Below, one piece after another: positions 46,270 through 58,196 of a stretch of 64,000 nucleotides of DNA; the first letter of the stretch is position 1; each line of letters begins with the position of its first letter. Under the pieces are notes generated by a model. The model was not told where the DNA came from and did no database searches. It saw nothing but the letters and a program-made list of their open reading frames with translations. The stretch comes from Przewalskia tangutica (taxonomy: Eukaryota > Streptophyta > Magnoliopsida > Solanales > Solanaceae), in the NCBI GenBank assembly GCA_029844215.1, contig CM056733.1:54325142-54389141 (forward strand), written 5' to 3'. The translations under genes and the position numbers were made by a program.

Positions 46270-46387
46270 CGTCACCGGCGCCAGGCAGCAGAGCCGCGGC
46301 GCCCAATATGCTGAAAGTTCGAAAGTTGCTGATCTTCAGGCGCCGCGGCGCCCAGTTGCAGGGCCGCGGCGCCGACGCGGGAATTAT
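46270..46387 (+). repeat. GC-rich GCCGCGGCGCC cassette in the 5' LTR of G
   Basis: Three GCCGCGGCGCC-type palindromic cores (near 46293, 46341 and 46364) are separated by CTGAA/CTTCAG words; the block closes with GCAGGGCCGCGGCGCCGAC and GCGGGAATT. It is about 200-320 bp upstream of the TATA box, so it lies in the U3 promoter region. The same arrangement is in element E at 62290-62412. Confidence 0.85.
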
Positions 46388-46422
46388 GAAGTGTTGGGCC
46401 GAATTTGACTTGTTTTCAGAAT

Positions 46423-46512
46423 CCTAAAGAGATAACTTTTCCTTCCTAAAGAGATAACTTTTCCTTCCTAAAGAGATAACTTTTCCTACCTAAAGGGATA
46501 ACTTTTCCTACC
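46423..46512 (+). repeat. 22-bp promoter-proximal tandem repeat, four copies
   Basis: Four copies of CCTAAAGAGATAACTTTTCC (plus two bases) lie between the GC cassette and the TATA box; two copies are present in the 3' LTR at 50503-50548. Short U3 repeats of this kind act as enhancers in other plant retrotransposons such as Tnt1 and Tto1; here that role is inferred from position only. Confidence 0.85.
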
Positions 46513-47551
46513 TTAAAACCCTTACCTAAAAGGATTCTAATAATTTTTCCTACCTACAAAATCTCTAACCCTTCACCAAAAGGATTCTTTGGCTATAAAT
46601 ACTCTACATCATTAGAAGAATTATTCATTCTCCATTCCACCATTCACCATTCTACATCCATCCTTCCACCAATTCATCTTGTAAATATTTCACAACACAA
46701 CCCTTGGATGCTTGTCTTGGAGACTCGTTCTTAAGTATTTTTCTTTTCTTTTCTTTTCTTTATTTTAGTTTTGTATGATGAACTTTGAATTAGTTCTTGT
46801 CATGTCAATGACTAGGAACTAATTCTCTTATAGGGCTTTCCATGTTAATTCTCTAGAAACTTATGTTATGATTTAATGCATATGTCTATGGTTATTCTTC
46901 TTTGAGAGATCTATCCAATAATTGTGTTGAATGCTTGGTAATTAATTGACAACTAATTATCACTATATGATTTCTAATCAGACTCCGAAAGGAGGGGATT
47001 GTGAATATGCTGTAAGTTGGGTAGACATTCTTGGATTGGGATGAAAATACCTCAATTATTTATGTAGCGTTAATGAGAGGCTTAACAACCCTAATTTTGC
47101 GCATGGTGCGTGACGGTTAACTAGATTTTTGCTCTTAATCCTCCTATAGAGTTATCCTTATCACCGAAAGGTAGGTAAGGTGCGATACTGGGGTTGAGTG
47201 TTTATATAACCCTAACGGGAGTATAAAACGATTTCGTAAACCTGCTTTCTCCGAAAGAAGAAGACCATAGTTCGTTGCAGTAATAAATAACATAAGCAGA
47301 TAGTTAAAGAGACATGAAAGCCCTATTCCCATCACAACTGAAATAAACCTATAGTTAAATTAGCTTTTATAATTACTAGTTATAAACCACAAACTCAAAT
47401 ATCAATCACCAAATAGATACCAAAAGATAGATAGTTGATAATTGAACTCTAATCCTTGTGGACGATATTCGGTCTTACTAAGACTATATTACTTGTTACG
47501 ATAACGTGCACTTGCGTTAAAGTGTGTGCATCTTTTCTCGCATCAAGTTTT

Positions 47552-47568
47552 TGGCGCCGTTGCCGGGG
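47552..47568 (+). other. Asp-tRNA primer-binding site of element G
   Basis: TGGCGCCGTTGCCGGGG begins seven bases after the end of the 5' LTR and matches the 3' end of plant aspartate tRNA in reverse complement. This separates G from all the Met-primed Tekay-type elements in the window. Confidence 0.9.
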
Positions 47569-47727
47569 ATTAGGCATAGTTCAATATCAAATTTATCTAT
47601 TTTTAATTTCTAATTTGGTTTTTATTTTTGTTTCTTTAAATTATTTATTTTATTTTCTTTTGAAAAAAAAAAACAAGTGTGCCGTGATTCGTTGTTGGTT
47701 TTGATTCATCTCAGGGATCCTTAAGAC

Positions 47728-48300
47728 ATGGATTTCTACTGTCAATATGATCGAGCTCCAACCATAGAGGAAGAGAGGGAGGAATTGCGAGAGGCTATAC
47801 TCAATTTCATGAGGTACCAAAATCAGTTCATGGACGAAACGAGAATGGCCATGAAGAAGTTGGAAACGCAAATAGCAGAACTCGCGATCATATTCAACAG
47901 CGAAACGCAAGAAGAGCAATCTGCACCTGGGGTAGGTAATGAGAAAACACAATGTCAGGCAATTGACCTGAAGGATGCCGAATCAGGGGAGATAGAGAGT
48001 TCGCAGCAGCAGCAGCGCCGATGAGCAGGGCGCCAAGATTCTGAGACAAGCAGAGAGTGGCGCGCGCACCAAAGAGCAGGCGCGCGCCGCAACCCATAAA
48101 TCGAGGTGATTTTGAACAGCGAACAACAAATTGAGGAGCCTGAACCACACCCAACTATTGAGGAATCTGGTGAGATAGTTGGTGTAGAGAAGGAAAAGAT
48201 TGCAGAGATCCAATTATTTACCTTCTTGGATTCTGTGGAAATTCTTTTTTTTGCACCTATTACAGAAGAAACACCACTAGCTATCACGATTCCCAATTAG
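47728..48300 (+). pseudogene. Short gag-like frame of element G
   Basis: A frame of 98 codons starts at 47728; EEREELREAILNFM and MKKLETQIAELA suggest a coiled coil and resemble the linker region of Athila gag proteins. It ends at a run of Gln codons and a stop at 48022-48024, where GC-rich cassette-like sequence (about 48000-48095) begins. In the same phase a second open stretch continues to 48300 (EEPEPHPTIEESGEIVGV). So a single frame may have been invaded or altered by the GC block. No pol follows. Confidence 0.5.
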
Positions 48301-50081
48301 GAAGCCCATACCATCAAGGGTACCCCCTAGAGTTGAGAGATGTAGAGAAGTTCACGGATTCCTACATTATAGAAAGCATAAAAGACAAGCCTACTTGGGG
48401 GATAATTGTATATGTAAGGCTCTTGTTTGAACAAATGGTCGTAGGGAAATTGAGACCTACAACAATAACTCTGCGGATTGCAAGCGATTCAGAAGGATCC
48501 AATGAGCACTCGAAAAGGTTAATTGCGTCCGCTAAAAGACGTTAAAGACAATAGCTTGTTGGGAGGCAACCCAATATTTTTAATTATGTTATTTTAATTA
48601 CTGTCCTAATTTTATTTTATTTTGTCTTGAACAGTCTCACGATCTAGGGTTATTGTTTTGTGTTGTTGGATGAGTGGTGAAAAGTCAAACCGGAGAAAAA
48701 GAGCAAAACGTCAGTAGCAGGCTGCGCCATGCGCGCCAGAAATCGGGGCGCTGAACTCAGAGGGCCAGATTAGCAGCATCGCGGCGCCAATCTCGTGTCA
48801 TGCGCCGGAACTTCAGAGAGCCATATTTCCGTGCAAATTCCAAAAATTTTCCTCCTAGACCTCCGTTATGACCGCTGTGTTGTGTCAGTAAGTTGTCCTT
48901 TTTCTTTTATGTTCTTTGAGTCTTGCACACATTGGGGACAATGTGTGATTTAAGTTTGGGGGGATGTTTTATTATTTTTGAGTCTTTTTGAATTGTTTTA
49001 TGTATTTTTGAGTCATAATTTTTTTTTTATCTCTTTTGAGTCATATTTTTTTTTTTTTTTTTTTTTAGATCATGCATGTTGTAGTTACTTGAAATACCTA
49101 ATGAAGTAAAGTGGAATAATGTAATGGAATTAGAAGCAACCATCTGAACACTTAGGATAGATATGCCAAAAATTCATGAAATCAAACTATTTGGGGTATC
49201 TTGCTTGATGTGTGCATTGTTAGTGATTAAACCTATGTGTCTGCTTGCTTATTATTTGAGGCGAAATAGTTAGGATATACATGTTAGGGAGATGACTCAG
49301 GCATTTCTTTGTTAGCCCTTTCTTACCATTCTTTGCCTATCCCTGACAGTCAAATTATATCCCTAGTCAGCCCCTTTGAGCCTAAAAATAAGACCTTTCT
49401 TTGACACCCTATAATTCCATACTTGTGTCATAAGTGAAAAATTGAGATGTTTGGAATATAAAGTGTTGAAAAAGAGACAAAAGAGAGTAAACAATTTTGA
49501 TGCACCCCAATGAAAAAGTAATAATAAATAGGCAAAAGCCTAAGTTTGGGGGTGCTTGTTTTTCATAATACACTTCACTCTCTCAAAACAAAAGAGGGGA
49601 AAGATAGATATGAAGTGAAGAAAGGAAATCAAAAGAAAAGGGAAGAATTGAAAAGCAAAAGAGCTTATGGTACATACAATGAGCCTAAATGCCTATTTTT
49701 ACCTACCCCTGCCTAAGCCTACATTACAACCCTGAAAAGCCCTGAAAGATCTCTAATATGTGTATCCATGATTAGTGGAGAATAGCAAGTGAACAGGCCA
49801 TAGGATTTTGAAATTGACATGCATAGTTAGGTATTCTTACTTCCATTTAGCATGATTAAATTGAATTTGCGAAATATCTGACTTTAAGTGTTTAGAATGC
49901 TAAAAATCCATGCTATATGTTCCTACATATTATCCTACTAACCTTCATGCTTTTCTAAGTGACAATTATACAGCAATTTGATCAAATGTCTTTGAGTCAT
50001 TTTATTTTCTTTTCTTTCACGTCTTTGTTTATATTTTTGATCTTTGCTCGAGGGCGAGCAAAGGTTAAGTTTGGGGGTATT
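48301..50081 (+). other. Non-coding interior of element G with three PPT-like motifs
   Basis: No protein domain is seen. TAAGTTTGGGGG occurs three times (48951, 49541, 50066); the last adjoins the 3' LTR and is the functional polypurine tract. A second GC-rich patch with GCGCC words lies at about 48720-48825. T-rich tracts occur at 49019-49066. Confidence 0.7.
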
Positions 50082-51582
50082 TGATCGGTGTATTTTATAT
50101 ACACTTTTTGAGTCATTTTTAGTTAGTATTTTACTCATTTTATTTATGTTTAGTATAGTATTAGGGTCGTTTTCCTTTCTTTTGTGTCACAGCGGTCAAA
50201 AATGGAGAAATGACGAAAAGGAGATGAAATGAGCATAAAAGAGATGGAATTGCACACTAAAAGGGCCAAGAAATAAAGTCTAAGAAGTTTTGGAAATTAG
50301 AGAGGAGATCAGACGAAGTCCGGACGAAAAAAGGACGACGAAACGGAATCGCAAAACGTCCATCGGCCATGGCGCCAGTAGCAGAGCCGCGCCGCCCAAT
50401 ATGCTTAAATTCAGAAAGTTGCTGATCTTCAGCCGCGCGCCATGCTGGCGCACGACGCGGGAATTATGAAGTGCTGGGCCGAATTTGACTTGTTTTCAGA
50501 ATCCTAAAGGGATAACTTTTCCTACCTAAAGGGATAACTTTTCCTACCTTAAAACCCATACCTAAAAGGATTCTAATAACTTTTCCTACCTACAAAATCT
50601 CTAACCCTTCACCAAAAGAATTCTTTGGCTATAAATACTCTACATCATTAGAAGAATTATTCATTCTCCATTCCACCATTCACCATTCTACATCCATCCT
50701 TCCACCAATCCATCTTGTAAATATTCCACAACACAACCCTTGGATGCTTGGCTTGGAGACTCGTTCTTAAGTATTTTTCTTTTCTTTTCTTTTCTTTATT
50801 TCAGTTTTGTATGATGAACTTTGAATTAGTTCTTGTCATGTCAATGACTAGGAACTAATTCTCTTATAGAGCTTTCCATGTTAATTCTCTAGAAACTTAT
50901 GTTATGATTTAATGCATATGTCTATGGTTATTCTTCTTTGAGAGATCTATCCAATAATTGTGTTGAATGCTTGGTAATTAATTGACAACTAATTATCACT
51001 ATATGATTTCTAATCAGACTCCGAAAGGAGGGGATTGTGAATATGTTGTAAGTTGGGTAGACATTCTTGGATTGGGGATGAAAATACCTCAATTATTTAT
51101 GTAGCGTTAATGAGAGGCTTAACAACCCTAATTTTGCGCATGGTGTGTGACGGTTAACTAGGTTTTTGCTCTTAATCCTCCTATAGAGTTATCCTTATCA
51201 CCGAAAGGTAGGTAAAGTGCGATACTGGGGTTGAGTGTTTATATAACCCTAACAGGAGTATAAAACGATTTCGTAAACCTGCTTTCTCCGAAAGAAGAAG
51301 ACCATAGTTCGTTGCAGTAATAAATAACATAAGCAGATAGTTGAAGAGACATGGAAGCCCTATTCCCATCACAACTGAAATAAACCTATAGTTAAATTAG
51401 CTTTTATAATTACTAGTTATAAACCACAAACTCAAATATCAATCACCAAATAGATACCAAAAGATAGATAGTTGATAATTGAACCCTAATCCTTGTGGAC
51501 GATATTCGGTCTTACTAAGACTATATTACTTGTTACGATAACGTGCACTTGCGTTAAAGTGTGTGCATCTTTTCGCGCATCA
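50082..51582 (+). repeat. 3' LTR of element G
   Basis: A 1501-bp copy, near-identical to the 5' LTR outside two places: the GC cassette (about 50345-50467), where the GCCGCGGCGCC cores are replaced by GCCGCGCCGCC and CCGCGCGCC-type words, and the 22-bp repeat, with two copies instead of four. TATAAATA is at 50630-50637. Confidence 0.92.
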
Positions 51583-51587
51583 CCATA

Positions 51588-53061
51588 CTATGTCACTTCA
51601 CAACAGACTCTTCATTTTCTCTAAGCATATCCATCACCTTAATCCTTATGTCATCCAACATCCCAATGATTGACTTATACATTGCTTGAAGTATCTAAAA
51701 ATTGAATGATGTAGTTAGATTGTTGTCCACTGCTTGATTCTCATAGACTATATCCATATAAGCTCTGCACCATGCTATTGGAGGATATCTACTACTTAAA
51801 TCACTTGCAGCAGGTTCATCAAACTGCTTCATTTGTTCAAGATGGTCTTCAAACTCCTCGAGGATCATGCACTCCATCAAAGTAGCTTGTTCAACTCATA
51901 TTTGCTCCATCTTTTTCACCAATTTGCCTCAATGTGCATTACATAAAAGCTATGATGTGCTTTAGGCATCACATTCTTTACTGCATCAAGCAGTCCCTAC
52001 ATAATAAATGCAAACAAATCACATATTAAATAATGTAATCACAAACTAAATGAAATAAATAATAACAAAAGTTTACTTTACCTTCTGCTGATATGAAGGT
52101 TATGCCTTCACCATTTTGGAGTTCACGTGACTGCTGCAAATGTTGTAAGAACCAGGTTCAAGTCCTCTTGATATATTTATCCACACTGCTCATGCTAAAG
52201 GGTAGAATTGGTTCATAATGTCTTGACCAACATCAATCAATAATTGACCCTTAGCAATAAATGCTAAAGGAATGTATCATCTAAACCAATAAATGGTCTT
52301 AATCCTTCCTTACCAATTTCAATGCCTTGAAACAAATATACATCTCAAGAAATTTTCTTCTAGCTTGATTTTGTGCCTCCTTAAACAAATTAGTCACAAC
52401 ATCACTTTCAGAATTTGATTCTCTCAATCCATTAGCGTAGGCCTTCAATTTATTGTCATTATTTGTAAAGCTACCTTGAAGAATTGCCAGAACCACTCGT
52501 TTGACTCTCTTGCATTGTCCTTCACTTGCATTTAACTAAAAACCCCTTTGTAAGTCACCTATCATCTCTTTAACCTTGTACTTTGGGTTATCTTATAACG
52601 TCCCCTTAAATATTGAGTTATGATATTGTAGTCAATCAGTGGGTTATCATATACTTAACCCCAGCAGTAGTCTCATCCCCAAATATGTGGCATATAAATG
52701 GGTAGCCTACAATAACACATGAATATCTCACCCTTAGTGTATCACTTTTTTCAATAACTAACTCTGCCTTGTTTACCATTGCATAAAGTCTACAATATCT
52801 TCTTGCTTCTGGTATGTCCTTGAAGGTCATACCCTTACTAACTCCCTACAATCATTCAAATTTTCAGTGATAACCTTTCTCTTTTGGGTGGCCAGTCTCT
52901 CTAATTCATCACTATCATATTCTGGACACTCAAACACCTACCATTCTCATCATCACTGTCACTATCACTACAATTTGTCCCAACTTCATAAACTAAATTA
53001 GCTAATAAGAAAACTGTTTCATCATTCTGTAGAATATGAGGAACAGTTACAGCTAATTCTT
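51588..53061 (-). pseudogene. Mutator-like transposase, N-terminal and central parts
   Basis: Minus-strand frame 52636-52830 has MTFKDIPEARRYCRLYA and LRVRYSCVIVGYPF, the DNA-binding N-terminal domain of plant MuDR transposases. Further on 52299-52496 (LQGSFTNNDNKLKAYANGL) and 51695-51880 hold scraps of later parts in different frames. An acidic stretch (CSDSDSDDENG, about 52940-52970) lies before the DNA-binding domain, as in relatives. The DDE core cannot be followed. Element H begins at 53062, cutting the N-terminal leader. Confidence 0.75.
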
Positions 53062-54925
53062 TATAACGCCCTGAATCATGGACCGGGCGAAATACGACAC
53101 TCGGTGCCTGGATGCATGTAACCAAACGAACCACATGACTGATGAATCAACATAGACATCAAAACATACTATAGTTATGATAATGAAACATGTTAAACGA
53201 AAGTAGTCTAAAATAATCATAGCAGAAATAATCTTAAAATATAATAATTCTAAAAACCAATACTGACATGACATACTAAACTAATCTATGAAACATTTGA
53301 ACATGAGTCTGCAAAGCTATTTACCAAGACAAGACCCTGACATACCTCTATCATAAAATGTAATCATAAAAGTAACTAGCACATGCACCGTGAAGTGAAG
53401 GTCTCATGCAAAAGGGATGTTAGTACATTTAAATTGTACTACATATAAAACAACTAGGAAAATAACCAGGCACATGGAATAATATAATATGAAACTGAAA
53501 TTGTAACATGAGCATTAGCATGATCTGACATGAGTATAAAACATGTGTAAAAATATGTAAAGTTGTATGTATATAAGTCTAAATATTTGTATATATGTGT
53601 AACTATATATCTGTATATCTGTGGGGATAACAATATTATAACCGACAACATGAATCACCATATAGGTATGTGGAGTATAGTACCTGGCGCGACCAACAGA
53701 GAAATCTCATACCTTGCCGGGGTATGAGATATAACATGGCATGAAAGAATCCAATATGTAATATGAAGGTATCGTCCTCTGGCAGAGCGATCCTTATCAT
53801 ACGGTAGCATACGTAGTTCAGGCTATCTGGGCATTTTCGGTGAATTATGCAACTTCCAAAATATGTATTTACAAATAATGGCTTGTAAGCTAATGATTTC
53901 ATGAAAGCAAATTGTAAAGCATGTTTTGAAATCATAATTTATCATGTAAACTAATATAACATATAACTTGTGTAAATTCATGAAAACATTCATATATAAG
54001 TTCATGAAACCTGATAGTAATAGTTCATGACTTGCAATTCTATAACCCATGAATTCAAGGTTATGAGAATTCATGGATTACGCATAGATTCCTCATAACC
54101 ATAAAGGAATATCAGAAACACGATAACGAATTAATAATACAACGTGGTATATCATGATACATGTAATTTAGGGCTATCATGAAATTGAAATAAAATCATA
54201 AGTTATGAAATTTCATGGAAAACGTGGCGTGGGGAAGAACATGAATATTTCCACACATGGATAGAAGATCTACATACCTTATTCACTCCAAAACGTATCT
54301 TAAAAAGCTGATCTTGAAAGGATAATCCCAAAGCTTGAACTTTAATTCCTTGAGTTGGATTTTCTTGAACATTCTAGGTTAGAAATTGTGAATTTCGCTT
54401 AAAAATTAATTATACTTGATTTGAATCGCATGAAAATACATGAAAATGACTTACCTTGAGTTATGGGGATGACGGGAGAAGAGAGCTTCATTCTAGGGAT
54501 TGAGAGAGAGAAAAACTAATTTTTGGATCTATGCGTATTTATAATGTTTGTTGTCGGAGAGATTTGACGGTCTAGATTGATGGTTCGTCAATCTTTTTAT
54601 GGTCTACATATGAACCGTTAATAACTGTACAGTCCGTATAATCGGACCGTTGAATTAATTTAATTATTTTACAACTTTCCAGTGACTTCAAAACTTGGGA
54701 AGCTTCAGACGGTAAAAAAAGACGGACCGTCAAATATTATACGGTCCATAAAAATCAAGTGGACCCGTTAATTTTAAAAATATAATCTACGGTTCAATTT
54801 GACGAACCGTCAATAATTCTATCTGCAGAATTGAAACTGGTTTTTTCAATTTAAACTCCCCACTTTGGTTTTTCTAAACCCCTGAATCGTAAACATGACT
54901 TAGTTTAAATGTACGAGGTGTTACA
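53062..54925 (-). repeat. 3' LTR of element H
   Basis: An 1864-bp LTR. On the minus strand it starts TGTAACACCTCGTACATT and ends GGGCGTTATA, where TTACA would be usual, suggesting a mutated terminus. It contains repeated ACGGTC/GACCGT words near 54560-54820 (GGACCGTC, ACGGTCC) in both orientations, and ATGAATTCAT-type palindromes near 54050-54075. No cassette or palindrome shared with the other LTRs is seen. Confidence 0.8.
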
Positions 54926-55149
54926 ATATCTCTCCCTTGGAATCATTCGTCCTCGATGATGGATCATGGTTAAGAATGAGACTAGACATAGCAAGGGTAC
55001 ATGAACGTGAAGAAACATGATAAGAAACATGAAACTGAACTGACATGATTACATAAAAACATAAACACGGGGACATGAAACATGAGTACTGAATACATGA
55101 ACGTCAAACATGAGACATGGATACGCAAAGAACATGACACGAGTACTGA

Positions 55150-55580
55150 AGGCATTTCACTTGTTCGTTTTCTGCTTGCTCCTCAAATAATTGTGGATAT
55201 TTGGACTTCATGTCTTATTCGTCTTCCAACGTAGCCTCATCAACATTCTGACTTCTTCACAACACTTTCACTTAGACAACTTCCTTAGTTCTCAACGTTC
55301 GAGTTTCACGATCCAAAATTGTCATAGGAATTTCCTCATAAGTTAAGCCATTATTAACTGTAATGGAATCGGTAGGGACAACCAACGACGGGTCTCCCAC
55401 ACACTTCCTCAACATGGATATATGAAACACTGGATGTACAACAACTAAATCTTATGAAAATTCAACTTCATAAGCCACTTGGCCAACTCTCCTTAAAATC
55501 ATGTAACGTTCGATATATCTGGTACTGAGCTTCCCTTTCTCCCCAAACATCATGACACCTTTCATAGGTAAAACTTTCAG
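55150..55580 (-). pseudogene. Element H chromodomain region
   Basis: In changing minus frames the text gives FHISMLRKCVGDPSLV-like sequence, then a YEEIPMTILD-like stretch, LRTKEVV and a DEATLEDE-like end, matching the chromodomain tail of element C. Several stops are present. This confirms that H is a chromovirus of the same broad lineage. Confidence 0.65.
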
Positions 55581-55586
55581 AAATAC

Positions 55587-56362
55587 CTAATCATCAACTT
55601 GAAAGTCCAAGTTTGTACGCCTCACATCCGAATAGGACTTTTGGAAACTCTGAGTTATTTTTAAACACTCATGAATCAGCTTGACTTTCTTCAAAACCTG
55701 ATAGACCAAGTCTAGTCCTAACAACTCTGCTTCACCAACTTCGAACCAACTAATTTGTGATCTACACCTCTGCCCATACAGAGCTTCGAATTGGGTCATT
55801 TGGATACTAGCATGATAACTGTTATCATAAGTATATTCAATGAGAGTCAAATAATGATCCAAATTACATTTAAAATTGAGAACACATGTCCTCAACATAT
55901 CCTCAAGAGTCTGAATAGTACGCTCTACTTAGTCATATGTTTATGGTGAAAAGTTGTGCTAAGATTTACCTTGGTACCCAATCCTTTCTAGAAAGACTTC
56001 CAAAAGTGAGCTGTGAACTGAGCAAATTATGGACACTGGGGTACTATGAAGCATGAAAATTTCTCGAATATACAACTTAGCATATAATCCTTTGTTAAAT
56101 CTGTCGTCTTGACTGGCAAAAAGTGGGTTAATTTAGTCAGTCGGTCCACTATCACCCAAATTGAACCATGCTTTTGGGAGTGAGGTAGACTTGTTATGAA
56201 ATTCATATTTATTATCTCCAATTTCCAAACAAGAATATCAATATTCTGAGCCAACCTACCAGGCCTATGGTGCTCGGCCTTCACTGATAATTTAGACACT
56301 TGGCTACAAAATTTGCCACATTCCTCTTCATATAAATCCACAATAAATCTCCTTAAGCTCAT
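55587..56362 (-). pseudogene. Element H integrase
   Basis: Frame 56027-56362 has NMNFITSLPHSQKHGSIW and VDRLTKLTHFLPV (the Asp of MDF is now Asn: NMNFIT), and frame 55587-55898 has LTLIEYTYDNSYHASIQM, EALYGQRCRSQISWFEV. The central catalytic block between 55900 and 56030 is degraded. It cannot be functional. Confidence 0.8.
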
Positions 56363-56682
56363 GGTATATCATGGTAGAACCTGGGTGAATAGAATACCTG
56401 GAAGTATACACTTATGTCATGATTCACTCTCTGAGTCCGTCCACATCTAGAACACATAATTGCCTCTGTACCTCAAAGTACCATCATCTCCTCCTTGTTC
56501 AAAAGTCGTAGTCGTGTGCTTGTGAATCCCCTCTTTCAGCTGCAACAAGTAGGGATTACTAAACTGTTTCTCTTTTACCTCGACTACTAAGAAGGATTCA
56601 GATTTGTTCTAAACAATAATACCACCATCTTTGGAGTCCATGAGTCGAACCCCTAGACTGACTAGTTGGCGAATCTCCTTCG

Positions 56683-57110
56683 TTATGATTTTTTACCTTG
56701 CTCAACATAATCTAAACTTCTCATGGATTTCCGACTAAGAGCATCGGCTAACACATTCGCTTTCCCTGGATGATAGAGAACATCTACATCATAATCTTTT
56801 ATCAATTCGAGCCATCTCCTCTGTCTAAGATTCAATTTCCGCTGCTTGAAAATGTACTGAAGGCTCTTGTGATCTATGAAAATGTCAACGTGAACTCCAT
56901 ACAAATAGTGACACCATATCTTGAGTGCAAAAATCACGGGTGCTAATTTTAAGTCATGAGTCAGATAATTCTTTTCATGAGGCTTAAGTTTTCTGAATGC
57001 ATAAGTTATAACCTTACTATGCTACATTAAAACACACCCAAGACCAACTCTTGAAGCATAACAATATACAATGAATCTCTCGGTTCCTTCTGGCAATGTT
57101 AACACTAGAG
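56683..57110 (-). pseudogene. Element H RNase H
   Basis: Frame 56683-56937 contains FALKIWCHYLYGVHVDIFID, HKSLQYIF, LRQRRWLELIKDYDVDVLYH and ADALSRKS, almost word for word the equivalent part of element C. The beginning of the domain is in another frame near 56990-57110. Confidence 0.82.
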
Positions 57111-57299
57111 TTGAAGTCAGTCTCGTTTTCAATTCCTCGAAACTACGCTCACAAGCATCCGACCACTAGAATTTGAATTTCTTCTGAGTTAATATAGTCA
57201 ATGGGGCTGCAATTGAGGAAAACCCCTCTGAGAAATGTCTTTAATAGCCTGCTATACCCAAGAAACGTCATAAATCTGAAGCAGAAGTAGGTCTGGGCC

Positions 57300-58000
57300 A
57301 ATTCTTAACAGTGTTTATCTTATGAAAATCCACCTTGACGCCTTTACTGAAATCACATGGACTAAGACTGCTACTAACTTGAGCCAAAACTCACACTTGC
57401 AAAATTTTGCATAAAGCTCGTGGTCCTGAAGTATCTGTAATACAATTATGAGATGTTATGCATGATCAGCCTCACTACGGGATTATACTAGAATATCATT
57501 GATGAAGACAATGACGAAAAGATCAAGATAAGGCTTGAAGACCCTGTTCATATGATCTATAAAAGAAACTGGGAATTTGTCAATCTGAATCACATGACAA
57601 AAAATTCGAAATGACCATAACGAGTTCTAAATGTGGTTTTTGAAAAATCAACTTTCTTAACCTTAAGGTGATGGTACCCTGATCTAAGGTCAATCTTGAA
57701 GTAATACTGAGCATCCTGAAGTTGATAAAATAAATCATCAATTCTGGGAAGATAGTATTTGTTATTAATAGTGACCTTGTTCAACTACCAGTAATTGATG
57801 CACATACGCAAAGACCCATCTTTCTTTCGAACAAACAAGACTGGTGCACCCCATGGCAAGACACTTGGTCTAATAAATCTCTTATCAAGGAGATCTTTCA
57901 ACTGAGTTTTTAATTCTCTTAACTCTACTGGAGTCATTCTGTATGGCGGAAAAGATATCAGCTTAGTGTCGGGAAGTAGGTCAATTCCAAACTCAATCTC
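57300..58000 (-). pseudogene. Element H reverse transcriptase with altered catalytic motif
   Basis: Frame 57590-57784 reads NKVTINNKYYLPRIDDLF, then YFKIDLRSGYHH. The catalytic motif reads FINDILV (codons near 57487-57506), so the first Asp of the usual FIDD is Asn. Stops also occur just before NKVT and after ILV. The element is dead for reverse transcription. Confidence 0.82.
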
Positions 58001-58196
58001 TCTATTAGGAGGAACTCCGAAAAGATCTTATGGAAAAACTTTTAGAAATTTATTGACAATTGGTACTGACTGAAGAGTTGGGGTCTGGGTATCTGCATCC
58101 CTAACCCAAACTAGATGGTAAATATACCTCTTAGAGATTATCTTTTTGACCTTAATAAGAAATAAATCTACCCACGGGTGCTACTGAATCACCCTT

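Larger units (their letters stand above)
45990..47545 (+). repeat. 5' LTR of element G
   Basis: A 1556-bp LTR (TGATCGG...CGCATCA). Contents in order: AT-rich start, GC-rich cassette (46270-46387), four 22-bp repeats (46423-46512), TATAAATA (46594-46601) and a long leader. It is 55 bp longer than the 3' LTR, mostly because it has four rather than two 22-bp repeats. Confidence 0.92.
45990..51582 (+). mobile_element. LTR retroelement G, non-autonomous, Asp-tRNA primed (Athila/Tat-like)
   Basis: LTRs at 45990-47545 and 50082-51582, TSD CCATA at 45985-45989 and 51583-51587, primer site TGGCGCCGTTGCCGGGG (47552-47568, complementary to Asp tRNA) and polypurine tract TAAGTTTGGGGG (50066-50077). The 2.5-kb interior has only a short gag-like frame. 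GGGAGGCAACCC (about 48560) and GGGGACAATGTG (about 48934) are words I associate with non-coding parts of Athila/Tat-lineage elements, hence the assignment. It lies inside the Mutator transposase pseudogene. Confidence 0.9.
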
